56,467 nucleotides of DNA from a bacterium (GTDB lineage: Bacteria; Bacillota; Bacilli; Lactobacillales; Streptococcaceae): the NCBI GenBank assembly GCA_905221215.1, contig CAJNCI010000009.1, forward strand, positions 1-56,467, read 5' to 3'. Under the pieces are notes generated by a model that saw nothing but the letters and a program-made list of their open reading frames with translations, ran no database searches and was not told the origin of the DNA. Shown here piece by piece: positions 25,199 through 33,803 of the stretch. Made by a program: the position numbers and the translations under genes. The stretch's first letter is position 1; every line of letters starts with the position of its first letter.

Positions 25199-26986
25199 AT
25201 GACACGATTTGAGATACGGGATGATTTTTATCTCGATGGAAAATCATTTAAGATTTTATCTGGCGCCATTCATTATTTTAGAGTTCCTCCAGAAGATTGG
25301 TATCATTCGCTCTATAACTTGAAGGCTCTTGGTTTTAATACAGTAGAGACTTATGTGGCTTGGAATTTACACGAGCCTCGTGAGGGCGAGTTTCACTTTG
25401 AAGGTGCTCTGGATTTGGAGCGATTTCTTCAGACAGCACAAGATTTAGGTCTCTATGCTATCGTTCGTCCGTCACCCTTCATCTGTGCGGAATGGGAATT
25501 CGGTGGTTTACCAGCTTGGCTCTTAACCAAAGACATGAGGATTCGTTCCTCAGATCCTGCTTATATTGAAGCTGTCGGTCGCTACTATGACCAGCTCTTG
25601 TCACGATTGGTTCCACATTTGTTGGACAATGGTGGCAATATCCTCATGATGCAGGTTGAAAATGAGTATGGTTCTTATGGAGAAGATAAGGCTTATCTGA
25701 GAGCCATTCGACAGTTGATGGAAGAGCGTGGCGTAACCTGTCCCCTCTTTACATCAGATGGTCCATGGCGAGCTACTTTGAAAGCTGGAACTTTAATCGA
25801 AGATGACCTCTTTGTAACAGGGAACTTTGGTTCTAAGGCACCTTATAATTTTTCACAGATGCAGGAATTTTTTGATGAGCATGGCAAGAAATGGCCTCTC
25901 ATGTGTATGGAGTTCTGGGATGGCTGGTTCAATCGTTGGAAAGAACCGATTATCACACGGGATCCGAAAGAGTTGGCAGATGCAGTTCGAGAGGTTTTGG
26001 AACAAGGCTCCATCAATCTTTACATGTTCCATGGTGGTACAAACTTTGGTTTCATGAATGGTTGCTCGGCTAGAGGAACTTTGGACCTGCCACAAGTTAC
26101 ATCTTATGATTACGATGCCCTTCTGGATGAAGAAGGAAATCCAACTGCCAAATATCTGGCAGTCAAGAAGATGATGGCGACACATTTTCCAGAGTATCCG
26201 CAGTTAGAACCACTCTACAAAGAGAGTATGGAGTTGGAGGCTATTCCACTAGTTGAAAAAGTTTCCTTGTTTGAAACCTTGGATAGCTTGTCAAGCCCTG
26301 TAGAAAGCCTCTATCCTCAAAAGATGGAGGAGCTGGGACAAAGTTATGGCTACCTACTCTATCGAACAGAAACAAACTGGGATGCAGAAGAAGAAAGACT
26401 TCGTATCATTGATGGTCGAGATAGGGCTCAGCTTTATGTCGATGGTCAGTGGGTCGAAACCCAATATCAGACAGAGATTGGGGAAGATATTTTTTATCAA
26501 GGCGAAAAGAAAGCGCTGTCTAGACTGGATATTTTGGTAGAAAATATGGGGCGTGTCAACTATGGACACAAGTTCTTAGCGGATACGCAACGTAAGGGAA
26601 TTCGGACAGGGGTTTGTAAGGATTTGCACTTCTTACTAAACTGGAAACACTATCCACTCCCACTAGATAATCCTGAGAAAATTGATTTTTCAAAAGGATG
26701 GACAGAAGGACAACCAGCCTTTTATGCTTATGATTTTACAATCGAAGCGCCAAAAGATACTTACCTAGACTTGTCTGAGTTTGGTAAGGGAGTTGCCTTT
26801 GTCAATGGGCAGAATCTAGGACGTTTTTGGAACGTCGGCCCAACCCTCTCGCTTTATATCCCTCATAGCTATCTTAAGGAAGGTGCCAACCGCATCATTA
26901 TCTTTGAAACAGAGGGACAATATAAAGAAGAGATTCATTTAACTCGTAAACCTACACTAAAACACATAAAGGGGGAAAATTTATGA
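25199..26986 (+). CDS. bgaC: BgaC, GH35 beta-1,3-galactosidase
   Basis: The 595-aa enzyme removes terminal beta-1,3-linked galactose from host glycans. The family 35 barrel contains LSGAIHYFRVPPEDW, RPSPFICAEWEFGGLPAWL, the acid/base Glu156 in QVENEYGSYG and the nucleophile Glu238 in CMEFWDGWFNRW. The C-terminal beta domains (about 380-595) include GVAFVNGQNLGRFWNVGP. There is no secretion signal or LPXTG, yet the pneumococcal homologue is reported at the cell surface. The ATG at 25199 follows AAAAGGTAG. It overlaps the PTS IIB gene by 4 nt. Confidence 0.95.
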   Translation: MTRFEIRDDFYLDGKSFKILSGAIHYFRVPPEDWYHSLYNLKALGFNTVETYVAWNLHEPREGEFHFEGALDLERFLQTAQDLGLYAIVRPSPFICAEWEFGGLPAWLLTKDMRIRSSDPAYIEAVGRYYDQLLSRLVPHLLDNGGNILMMQVENEYGSYGEDKAYLRAIRQLMEERGVTCPLFTSDGPWRATLKAGTLIEDDLFVTGNFGSKAPYNFSQMQEFFDEHGKKWPLMCMEFWDGWFNRWKEPIITRDPKELADAVREVLEQGSINLYMFHGGTNFGFMNGCSARGTLDLPQVTSYDYDALLDEEGNPTAKYLAVKKMMATHFPEYPQLEPLYKESMELEAIPLVEKVSLFETLDSLSSPVESLYPQKMEELGQSYGYLLYRTETNWDAEEERLRIIDGRDRAQLYVDGQWVETQYQTEIGEDIFYQGEKKALSRLDILVENMGRVNYGHKFLADTQRKGIRTGVCKDLHFLLNWKHYPLPLDNPEKIDFSKGWTEGQPAFYAYDFTIEAPKDTYLDLSEFGKGVAFVNGQNLGRFWNVGPTLSLYIPHSYLKEGANRIIIFETEGQYKEEIHLTRKPTLKHIKGENL

Positions 26987-27459
26987 CAATTGTAGGATGC
27001 CGTATTGATGGACGTTTGATCCACGGACAAGTAGCCAATCTATGGGCTGGAAAACTAAATGTTTCACGTATTATGGTTGTAGATGACGAAGTTGTCAACA
27101 ACGACGTTGAAAAGAGTGGTTTGAAACTTGCGACACCACCAGGTGTGAAATTGAGTATTTTGCCAATTGAGAAAGCGGCAGCCAATATTCTTGCTGGTAA
27201 ATACGATAGCCAACGTCTCTTTATCGTGGCTCGTAAACCAGACCGCTTCCTTGGTTTGGTAGAAGCAGGTGTACCACTTGAAACCCTTAATGTTGGGAAT
27301 ATGTCTCAAACACCAGAAACTCGTTCTATTACACGTTCTATTAACGTAGTAGACAAGGATGTGGAAGATTTCCGCAAACTAGCAGAAAAAGGTGTTAAAC
27401 TTACTGCTCAGATGGTTCCAAATGATCCAATTTCAGACTTTTTGAGCTTATTAAAATAG
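26983..27459 (+). CDS. gadV: PTS EIIB, mannose family
   Basis: The 158-aa cytoplasmic phosphocarrier receives phosphate from EIIA and passes it to the sugar in the IIC/IID channel. MTIVGCRIDGRLIHGQVANL carries the phosphorylated His14. It is translationally coupled to bgaC (ATGA overlap). This link suggests the sugar freed by BgaC, or a related galactoside or amino sugar, enters here. The gad symbol follows the pneumococcal galactoside/amino-sugar PTS and is used by position. Confidence 0.9.
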   Translation: MTIVGCRIDGRLIHGQVANLWAGKLNVSRIMVVDDEVVNNDVEKSGLKLATPPGVKLSILPIEKAAANILAGKYDSQRLFIVARKPDRFLGLVEAGVPLETLNVGNMSQTPETRSITRSINVVDKDVEDFRKLAEKGVKLTAQMVPNDPISDFLSLLK

Positions 27460-27485
27460 GAAAAAATTTTTAGGAGGTCATTGTT

Positions 27486-28391
27486 ATGATACAATGGTGG
27501 CAAATTTTACTTCTCACTTTGTACTCAGCTTATCAAATCTGTGATGAGTTGACGATCGTTTCATCTGCAGGTTCCCCTGTATTTGCTGGTTTCATTACTG
27601 GTTTAATCATGGGAGATGTGACTACTGGTCTGCTTATCGGTGGTAACTTGCAGCTATTCGTTCTTGGGGTTGGTACCTTCGGTGGTGCTTCTCGTATCGA
27701 CGCAACTTCTGGTGCGGTTCTTGCGACAGCCTTCTCTGTTTCACAAGGAATTGATACAGCACTTGCGATTACAACAATCGCTGTGCCAGTAGCAACTCTC
27801 TTGACATACTTCGACGTTCTTGGACGTATGACAACTACTTTCTTTGCTCACCGAGTGGATGCTGCAATCGAACGCTTTGACTATAAAGGTATTGAACGCA
27901 ACTACTTGCTTGGTGCAATTCCTTGGGCTCTATCTCGTGCCCTTCCAGTCTTCTTTGCGCTTGCTTTTGGTGGTGAATTTGTACAACACGTAGTAGATTT
28001 CGTTACAAAATACCAATGGGTTGCAGATGGTTTGACACTCGCAGGACGTATGCTTCCAGGTCTTGGATTTGCAATCTTGCTTCGTTACCTTCCAGTTAAA
28101 CGTAACCTTCACTACCTTGCAATGGGATTTGGTTTGACAGCTATGTTGACTGTTCTTTACTCATATGTAACAGGTCTTGGTGGCGCTGTTGCAGGTGTTA
28201 TCGGTACTCTACCTAAAGATATTGCTGAAAAAATTGGTTTCGTGAACAATTTCAAAGGTTTGTCTATGATTGGTATCTCTATCGTAGGTATCTTCCTAGC
28301 AGTGCTTCACTTCAAAAATAGCCAAAAAGTAGCTGTAGCAGCACCTTCTACACCATCAGAAAGTGGGGAAATCGAAGATGACGAATTCTAA
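27486..28391 (+). CDS. gadW: PTS EIIC, mannose family
   Basis: The 301-aa membrane protein forms the sugar channel with EIID. It starts MIQWWQILLLTLYSAYQICD, the usual N-terminus of the class, and has repeated hydrophobic segments over the whole length (GSPVFAGFITGLIMGDVTTG; GGNLQLFVLGVG). GGAGGTCATTGTT precedes the ATG. The last 14 nt overlap the EIID start. Confidence 0.92.
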   Translation: MIQWWQILLLTLYSAYQICDELTIVSSAGSPVFAGFITGLIMGDVTTGLLIGGNLQLFVLGVGTFGGASRIDATSGAVLATAFSVSQGIDTALAITTIAVPVATLLTYFDVLGRMTTTFFAHRVDAAIERFDYKGIERNYLLGAIPWALSRALPVFFALAFGGEFVQHVVDFVTKYQWVADGLTLAGRMLPGLGFAILLRYLPVKRNLHYLAMGFGLTAMLTVLYSYVTGLGGAVAGVIGTLPKDIAEKIGFVNNFKGLSMIGISIVGIFLAVLHFKNSQKVAVAAPSTPSESGEIEDDEF

Positions 28392-29199
28392 TTACAAACT
28401 TACAAAAGAAGATTTTAATCAAATCAACAAACGTAGCTTGTTTACTTTCCAATTAGGTTGGAACTACGAACGTATGCAAGCTTCTGGTTACCTTTACATG
28501 ATCTTGCCTCAATTGCGTAAAATGTATGGAGATGGAACTCCTGAATTGAAAGAAATGATGAAAGTTCATACTCAATTCTTCAATACTTCACCATTCTTCC
28601 ACACCATTATCGCTGGTTTTGACCTTGCCATGGAAGAAAAAGATGGTGTAGGTTCAAAAGATGCCGTTAACGGTATCAAGACAGGTTTGATGGGACCATT
28701 TGCTCCTCTTGGAGATACAATCTTTGGTTCACTTGTACCTGCTATCATGGGATCTATCGCAGCAACTATGGCTATCGGTGGTCAACCTTGGGGTATCTTC
28801 CTTTGGATTGCAGTTGCAGTTGCTTATGACATCTTCCGTTGGAAACAGTTGGAATTTGCCTACAAAGAAGGGGTTAACCTTATCAACAACATGCAAAGTA
28901 CCTTGACAGCTTTGATTGACGCTGCATCTGTACTTGGTGTCTTCATGATGGGTGCTCTTGTAGCAACAATGATCAACTTTGAAATTTCTTACAAATGGGC
29001 AATCGGTGAGAAGATGATTGACTTCCAAGACATCTTGAACCAAATCTTCCCACGCTTGCTTCCAGCAATCTTTACTGCCTTTATCTTCTGGTTGCTTGGT
29101 AAGAAAGGTATGAACTCTACTAAAGCTATCGGTATTATTATCGTACTTGCTTTGGCTCTTTCTGCCTTTGGTAAATTTGTACTTGGAATGGGCGCATAA
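28378..29199 (+). CDS. gadE: PTS EIID, mannose family
   Basis: The 273-aa protein has the family N-terminus LTKEDFNQINKRSLFTFQLG and WNYERMQASGYLYMI, a cytoplasmic front part with DGVGSKDAVNGIKTGLMGPF, then membrane spans in the second half. The ATG at 28378 lies inside the end of the EIIC gene; GTGGGGAAA upstream can act as ribosome site. A GTG five codons earlier is less likely. EIIA follows after 3 nt. Confidence 0.92.
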   Translation: MTNSNYKLTKEDFNQINKRSLFTFQLGWNYERMQASGYLYMILPQLRKMYGDGTPELKEMMKVHTQFFNTSPFFHTIIAGFDLAMEEKDGVGSKDAVNGIKTGLMGPFAPLGDTIFGSLVPAIMGSIAATMAIGGQPWGIFLWIAVAVAYDIFRWKQLEFAYKEGVNLINNMQSTLTALIDAASVLGVFMMGALVATMINFEISYKWAIGEKMIDFQDILNQIFPRLLPAIFTAFIFWLLGKKGMNSTKAIGIIIVLALALSAFGKFVLGMGA

Positions 29200-29202
29200 T
29201 TT

Positions 29203-29607
29203 ATGGCTAAATCATTAATTTTGGTGAGTCATGGTCGCTTCTGTGAAGAACTTAAAGGTAGCACTGAAATGATTATGGGTCCACAAGACAATATTCATGC
29301 AGTGGCTCTTCTTCCAGAAGATGGACCAGAAGACTTTACTGCAAAATTTGAAGCTGCTATTGAAGGGTTGGATGATTTCCTAGTCTTTGCGGATCTTCTC
29401 GGTGGAACACCATGTAACGTGGTAAGCCGTTTGATCATGGAAGGTCGTGATATTGACCTTTACGCAGGGATGAATCTTCCAATGGTGATTGAATTTATCA
29501 ATGCGAGCCTTACAGGTGCAGATGCGGACTACAAGAGTCGTGCTGCAGAAAGCATTGTGAAAGTTAATGACCTGTTAGCTGGCTTCGATGATGACGAAGA
29601 TGAATAA
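29203..29607 (+). CDS. gadF: PTS EIIA, mannose family
   Basis: The 134-aa EIIA accepts phosphate from HPr on His10 (ILVSHGRFCEEL). LVFADLLGGTPCNV is the conserved segment of the fold. It starts 3 nt after the EIID stop. The stop region is part of a 13-bp direct repeat that brackets a structured stretch before agaS. Confidence 0.92.
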   Translation: MAKSLILVSHGRFCEELKGSTEMIMGPQDNIHAVALLPEDGPEDFTAKFEAAIEGLDDFLVFADLLGGTPCNVVSRLIMEGRDIDLYAGMNLPMVIEFINASLTGADADYKSRAAESIVKVNDLLAGFDDDEDE

Positions 29608-29726
29608 GATGTGACAACGTGAAAATCACAGGGAAAATAGGCGATAGGAGGATGGAGCGATGCTCCGACGATAATCGGTCTTTTTCCCACAGATTTTAGT
29701 TGGAACTCAATTCAATAAGATGTGAC
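29603..29726. repeat. Structured stretch bracketed by 13-bp direct repeats
   Basis: AATAAGATGTGAC occurs at 29603-29615 (covering the gadF stop) and at 29714-29726. Between them AAAATC/GATTTT (29622-29627/29692-29697) and GGGAAAA/TTTTCCC (29631-29637/29682-29688) form one helix with a symmetric ACA/ACA loop. An inner GGAGC-GAT-GCTCC hairpin sits at 29654-29666. This looks like a small insertion with target duplication, or a structured RNA. Confidence 0.55.
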
Positions 29727-29751
29727 TTAGAGCATCTTATATAGAATATAC

Positions 29752-29780
29752 ATGGGAATGGGGCTTACTCCCATTCCCAT
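29752..29780 (+). promoter_or_regulatory. Strong hairpin upstream of agaS
   Basis: ATGGGAATGGG (29752-29762) pairs perfectly with CCCATTCCCAT (29770-29780). No T tract follows, and the agaS start is 24 nt downstream. It could protect or attenuate the transcript between the PTS genes and agaS. Confidence 0.55.
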
Positions 29781-29804
29781 ATTTAATAGAAAAAGAGGAA
29801 CTCA

Positions 29805-30971
29805 ATGCTACATTATACAAAAGAAGATTTGCTCGAATTGGGTGCAGAAATCACTACGCGTGAAATCTACCAACAGCCTGATGTATGGAAAGAAGCTTTT
29901 GAATCTTACCAAGAAAAACGTGAAGAAATTGCAGCCTTCCTACAAGGGATTACTGATAAACATGATTATATCAAGGTTATCTTGACAGGTGCTGGGACTT
30001 CTGCTTATGTAGGAGATACCTTGGTACCTTACTTTAAGGAAGTCTACGACGAACGAAAATGGAATTTCAATGCCATTGCGACAACAGATATTGTTGCTAA
30101 TCCAGAAACTTATTTGAAAAAAGATGTGACGACTGTCCTTGTATCCTTTGCTCGTAGTGGGAACTCACCTGAAAGTGTGGCGACTGTTGATTTAGCCAAA
30201 GCCTTGGTGGATGAGCTTTACCAAGTGACGATTACTTGTGCAGCGGACGGTAAATTGGCTCTTCAAGCCCACGGCGATGACCGTAATCTCTTGCTCTTGC
30301 AACCAGCTGCTTCTAATGACGCTGGATTTGCCATGACTTCTAGCTTTACGTCAATGATGTTGACAGCTCTCTTGGTCTTTGATCCTACAGAATTTGCTGT
30401 GAAAGCTGAACGTTTTGAAGTTGTATCTAGTCTTGCCCGTAAAGTTCTAGACAATGTAGAAGATGTCAAAGAGCTTGTTGATTTAGACTTTAACCGTGTC
30501 ATCTACCTAGGCGCTGGTCCATTCTTTGGACTTGCTCATGAAGCTCAGCTCAAGATTTTGGAATTAACAGCTGGTCAAGTGGCGACCATGTATGAAAGCC
30601 CAGTCGGCTTCCGTCACGGTCCAAAATCTCTTATCAACGAAGATACAGTTGTTTTGGTCTTTGGTACTACGACAGACTACACTCGCAAGTATGACTTGGA
30701 CTTGGTTCGTGAAGTTGCTGGTGACCGTATTGCTCGTCGTGTTGTGCTTTTGAGTGATCAAGCCTTTGGTCTTGAAAATGTCAAAGAAGTGGCCCTTGGT
30801 TGTGGCGGTGTCTTGAATGATATTTACCGTGTCTTCCCTTACATCGTTTATGCCCAACTCTTTGCCCTATTGACTTCACTCAAGGTAGAAAATAAACCAG
30901 ATACACCGTCTCCTACAGGAACAGTAAACCGTGTGGTACAAGGTGTTATCATCCACGAATATCAAAAGTAA
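29805..30971 (+). CDS. agaS: AgaS, SIS-domain sugar isomerase/deaminase
   Basis: The 388-aa protein has two SIS domains (about 45-190 and 215-370) like AgaS/GlmS-type enzymes that convert amino-sugar or ketose phosphates. Substrate-binding parts are ILTGAGTSAYVGDT, SFARSGNSPES and ESPVGFRHGPKSL. AAAAGAGGAACTCA precedes the ATG. Its place after the PTS points to deamination or isomerisation of the sugar phosphate it imports, probably galactosamine-type. The exact substrate cannot be read from sequence. Confidence 0.9.
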   Translation: MLHYTKEDLLELGAEITTREIYQQPDVWKEAFESYQEKREEIAAFLQGITDKHDYIKVILTGAGTSAYVGDTLVPYFKEVYDERKWNFNAIATTDIVANPETYLKKDVTTVLVSFARSGNSPESVATVDLAKALVDELYQVTITCAADGKLALQAHGDDRNLLLLQPAASNDAGFAMTSSFTSMMLTALLVFDPTEFAVKAERFEVVSSLARKVLDNVEDVKELVDLDFNRVIYLGAGPFFGLAHEAQLKILELTAGQVATMYESPVGFRHGPKSLINEDTVVLVFGTTTDYTRKYDLDLVREVAGDRIARRVVLLSDQAFGLENVKEVALGCGGVLNDIYRVFPYIVYAQLFALLTSLKVENKPDTPSPTGTVNRVVQGVIIHEYQK

Positions 30972-31123
30972 TACTCTTCGAAAATCTCTTTAAACCATGC
31001 TAGTGTCGCCTTGCCGTAGGTATAGTTACTGACTTCGTCAGTTCTATTTACAACCTCAAAGCGGTACTTTGAGCAACCTGCGGCTAGCTTCCTAGTTTGC
31101 TCTTTGATTTTCATTGAGTATAA
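30971..31123 (+). repeat. BOX element (boxA-boxB-boxC)
   Basis: It begins at the agaS stop with TACTCTTCGAAAATCTCT (boxA). It continues with ATAGTTACTGACTTCGTCAG (boxB) and ends in TTTGATTTTCATTGAGTATA (boxC). These are the known BOX modules of pneumococcus and relatives. Terminal parts are complementary and fold the transcript. It lies between agaS and galM. Confidence 0.93.
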
Positions 31124-31170
31124 GACAATGTTTATGGATTCTTGACGAGAGGATTTGTAAATCATCAGAT

Positions 31171-31204
31171 AAACCATAGATTGTCAGTAGGCTTTCTATG
31201 GTTT
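31171..31204 (+). terminator. Hairpin before galM
   Basis: AAACCATAG (31171-31179) pairs with CTATGGTTT (31196-31204), then GTTTGC. It may end the agaS transcript after the BOX or weaken read-through into galM. Confidence 0.45.
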
Positions 31205-31238
31205 GTTTGCTTGATAGAAACAGTAAAAGGAGAACAGA

Positions 31239-32276
31239 ATGAAAGCATACACAGAGCGTGTATTTGGAAATGTTGAGGGCAAGGATGTCTTGGCCTATCG
31301 ATTTGAGACGGACGGTGGCTACCAGCTTGAGGTCATGACTTATGGTGCGACCATTTTGCGTTATGTCACACCTGACAAGGCTGGAAATTTTGCCAATGTT
31401 ATCTTGGGTTTTGATGACTTTGATAGCTATGTAGGGAATAGTCCCAAGCATGGAGCTAGTGTAGGTCCTGTGGCAGGCCGTATTGCAGGTGCGACCTTTG
31501 AGCTCAATGGTAAGACATATGACCTTGAGGTCAACAATGCTAGTAACTGTAACCACAGTGGCTCAACAGGTTGGGATTCAAGCTTGTTTGAACTAGTTGA
31601 AGTGAGCGATCATGGTTTGACCCTCTACACAGAGCGTACAGATGGCACAGGAGGATTTCCTGGTAATCTCAAGATCTGGATCAGCTACCACTTGGAAGAA
31701 ACTGGTGCTTATGAAATCAGCTACAAGGTAACAACTAATCAAGATACGCTGGTCAATCCAACCAACCACAGCTATTTCAACTTGTCTGGTGATTTCACGC
31801 AGACCATTGACCGCCATGTCTTCCAACTGAACACAGAGGGGATTTACCCAATCGCTCCTGACGGTGTTCCTGCAAAAACTCCAGATGCCAATCGTGATGT
31901 GGTTAAACATATCTACAATGGTGCTTTGTTGAAGGATATCTTTGCAGAGGAAGATGAGCAAATCCAGTTGGTATCTGGTTTGGATCATCCATTTGCCCTT
32001 CCTGCAGATCATGACAATGCTGGTTTCCTTTATGACCAAAATTCAGGTCGCTTCCTGCTTTTCAAGACAGAGGCTCCTTGCTTTGTAGTCTACACAGCAA
32101 ACTTTGTGGATGAGAGTGTGCTCATAGCTGGCCAGCCAATGGTACAGCACAATGGGATTGCACTTGAAGCGCAGGCTTTACCAGATGCCATTCACAGTGA
32201 CCTCAAAGACCAAGTCATTCTTAAAGCAGGTCAAACTTTTACAAGTAAGACACGTTATGAGCTTGTTGTGAAGTAA
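31239..32276 (+). CDS. galM: GalM, aldose 1-epimerase
   Basis: The 345-aa mutarotase interconverts the alpha and beta anomers of galactose or glucose. VNPTNHSYFNLSG holds the catalytic His and GIALEAQALPDA the catalytic Glu. The sugar-binding VAGRIAGATFELNGK is near residue 80. AAAAGGAGAACAGA precedes the ATG. It completes the galactose side of the bgaC locus: BgaC releases beta-galactose, which GalM turns to the alpha form. It is probably cytoplasmic. Confidence 0.95.
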   Translation: MKAYTERVFGNVEGKDVLAYRFETDGGYQLEVMTYGATILRYVTPDKAGNFANVILGFDDFDSYVGNSPKHGASVGPVAGRIAGATFELNGKTYDLEVNNASNCNHSGSTGWDSSLFELVEVSDHGLTLYTERTDGTGGFPGNLKIWISYHLEETGAYEISYKVTTNQDTLVNPTNHSYFNLSGDFTQTIDRHVFQLNTEGIYPIAPDGVPAKTPDANRDVVKHIYNGALLKDIFAEEDEQIQLVSGLDHPFALPADHDNAGFLYDQNSGRFLLFKTEAPCFVVYTANFVDESVLIAGQPMVQHNGIALEAQALPDAIHSDLKDQVILKAGQTFTSKTRYELVVK

Positions 32277-32358
32277 AGAATGGCGTTTCTACTTTGCGGG
32301 GTTAATAACATTTGCCTTATAACATTAGTAGAAACAGGCAAAGAATAGGAAAATATGA

Positions 32359-32364
32359 TATAAT
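32359..32364 (+). promoter_or_regulatory. Promoter of the choline-binding protein gene
   Basis: TATAAT preceded by TGA is an extended -10, 55 bp before the start. An inverted repeat GTTTCTACT/AGTAGAAAC (32285-32293/32337-32345) lies upstream and may end galM transcription. Confidence 0.55.
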
Positions 32365-32419
32365 TAGGTGTTGAGAAGTATTTATCAAGATACGATTCAA
32401 AAGATATAAGGAGTAAACA

Positions 32420-33607
32420 ATGAAGAAAATTGTATTTGCTAGTGCCTTGGCTTTGACCTTGGCTGGAGCAGTTTTGACAAATGATGTTTTTGCCAATGAC
32501 AGATTGGTAGCAACGCAATCTACCGATGGTAATGTATTGACCTCAGAGGTGCTAAAACCTTCTAGTGGCAATGTTTTGGTTGGGATCAAAGGAGAATTTG
32601 TGGCTCCTCATCAACAATCCATTTTGGATGCCATTAATGCTATTCGTAAAGAAGCAGCGGACGAAGGTTTGGTAGATAAGTATGTCCCTATCAAATGGTC
32701 AACTGACCTAGAAAAGGCAGCTTTTGTCAGAGCTACAGAAGCATCTGTGACTATGAAGCATGATCGTCTTTCTAGCAAAGATCTTTGGAGTGCCTTTCCA
32801 ACTTCGAATAGTATAATGGGAGAAAATTTGGCATGGAATCATGACGGTTTTCTAAAAGCTATTGAACAATGGCGTTCTGAAAAAGCAGATTATGTGAAGA
32901 AAAAAAATAGTGGTTCAGACAACGGGAAATCTGGTCACTACGAGTCGCTAATTAACCCTAAATTTACACACATGGGGATGGCAGCTTTTAAAAATCCTAA
33001 CAATCAATACAAAGCTATTACAATTGCTCAAACTCTAGGTGATGATGCTTCTTCAGAGGAATTGGCTGGTGGATATGGTTCTGCTGTTCAGTATACAGAA
33101 GTGACTGCCTCAAACCTTTCAACAGTTAAAACTAAAGCTACGGTTGTAGAAAAACCACTGAAAGATTTTAGAGCGTCTACGTCTGATCAGTCTGGTTGGG
33201 TGCAATCTAATGGTAAATGGTATTTCTATGAGTCTGGTGATGTGAAGACAGGCTGGGTGAAAACAGATGGTAAATGGTACTATTTGAATGACTTAGGTGT
33301 CATGCAGACTGGATTTGTAAAAGTTTCTGGTAGCTGGTATTACTTGAGCAATTCAGGTGCTATGTTTACAGGCTGGGGAACAGATGGTAGCAGATGGTTC
33401 TACTTTGACGGTTCAGGAGCTATGAAGACAGGCTGGTACAAGGAAAATGGCACTTGGTATTACCTTGACGAAGCAGGTATCATGAAGACAGGTTGGTTTA
33501 AAGTCGGACCACACTGGTACTATGCCTACGGTTCAGGAGCTTTGGCTGTGAGCACAACAACACCAGATGGTTACCGTGTAAATGGTAATGGTGAATGGGT
33601 AAACTAG
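32420..33607 (+). CDS. Secreted choline-binding protein with CAP domain
   Basis: The 395-aa protein has a signal peptide (MKKIVFASALALTLAGAVLT, cut after about 25 residues). A CAP/SCP (PR-1-like) domain at about 55-205 shows NAIRKEAADEG, GENLAWNHDGF and GHYESLINPKFTHMGMA. A linker is followed by about six choline-binding repeats (about 258-385; GWVKTDGKWYYLNDLGVMQT type), which hold it on teichoic acid. CAP domains in bacteria lack a settled activity. AAGGAGTAAACA precedes the ATG. Adhesion or host interaction is likely but inferred. Confidence 0.9.
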   Translation: MKKIVFASALALTLAGAVLTNDVFANDRLVATQSTDGNVLTSEVLKPSSGNVLVGIKGEFVAPHQQSILDAINAIRKEAADEGLVDKYVPIKWSTDLEKAAFVRATEASVTMKHDRLSSKDLWSAFPTSNSIMGENLAWNHDGFLKAIEQWRSEKADYVKKKNSGSDNGKSGHYESLINPKFTHMGMAAFKNPNNQYKAITIAQTLGDDASSEELAGGYGSAVQYTEVTASNLSTVKTKATVVEKPLKDFRASTSDQSGWVQSNGKWYFYESGDVKTGWVKTDGKWYYLNDLGVMQTGFVKVSGSWYYLSNSGAMFTGWGTDGSRWFYFDGSGAMKTGWYKENGTWYYLDEAGIMKTGWFKVGPHWYYAYGSGALAVSTTTPDGYRVNGNGEWVN

Positions 33608-33668
33608 GCTGAAAATGTCAGGTCATAGGTAAAGTATTCATCTTACTTAGCAAAAAGAATGAACGATC

Positions 33669-33703
33669 AGAAAGAGGTTGATGGCGAACATTGGCCTCTT
33701 TCT
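33669..33703 (+). terminator. Terminator after the choline-binding protein
   Basis: AGAAAGAGG (33669-33677) pairs with CCTCTTTCT (33695-33703), followed by a short TTG..TT stretch. Confidence 0.65.
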
Positions 33704-33760
33704 TGTTAGAATAGATGCTTCAAGTTGTCTGACTTGACTTTCTTGATGGAAATTACATAA

Positions 33761-33787
33761 TAGTTGTAATGATTATAATTACAACTA
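33761..33787 (+). promoter_or_regulatory. Palindromic operator over the promoter of the VOC gene
   Basis: TAGTTGTAAT (33761-33770) and ATTACAACTA (33778-33787) are perfect inverted arms with a 7-bp spacer. TATAAT at 33774-33779 lies inside, so a bound repressor would block the promoter. A MarR-type regulator of quinone or catechol stress is a fair guess. The left half also fits the PerR box TTATAATNATTATAA at 14 of 15 positions. Confidence 0.6.
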
Positions 33788-33803
33788 GAAAAGAGGACCA
33801 TTT

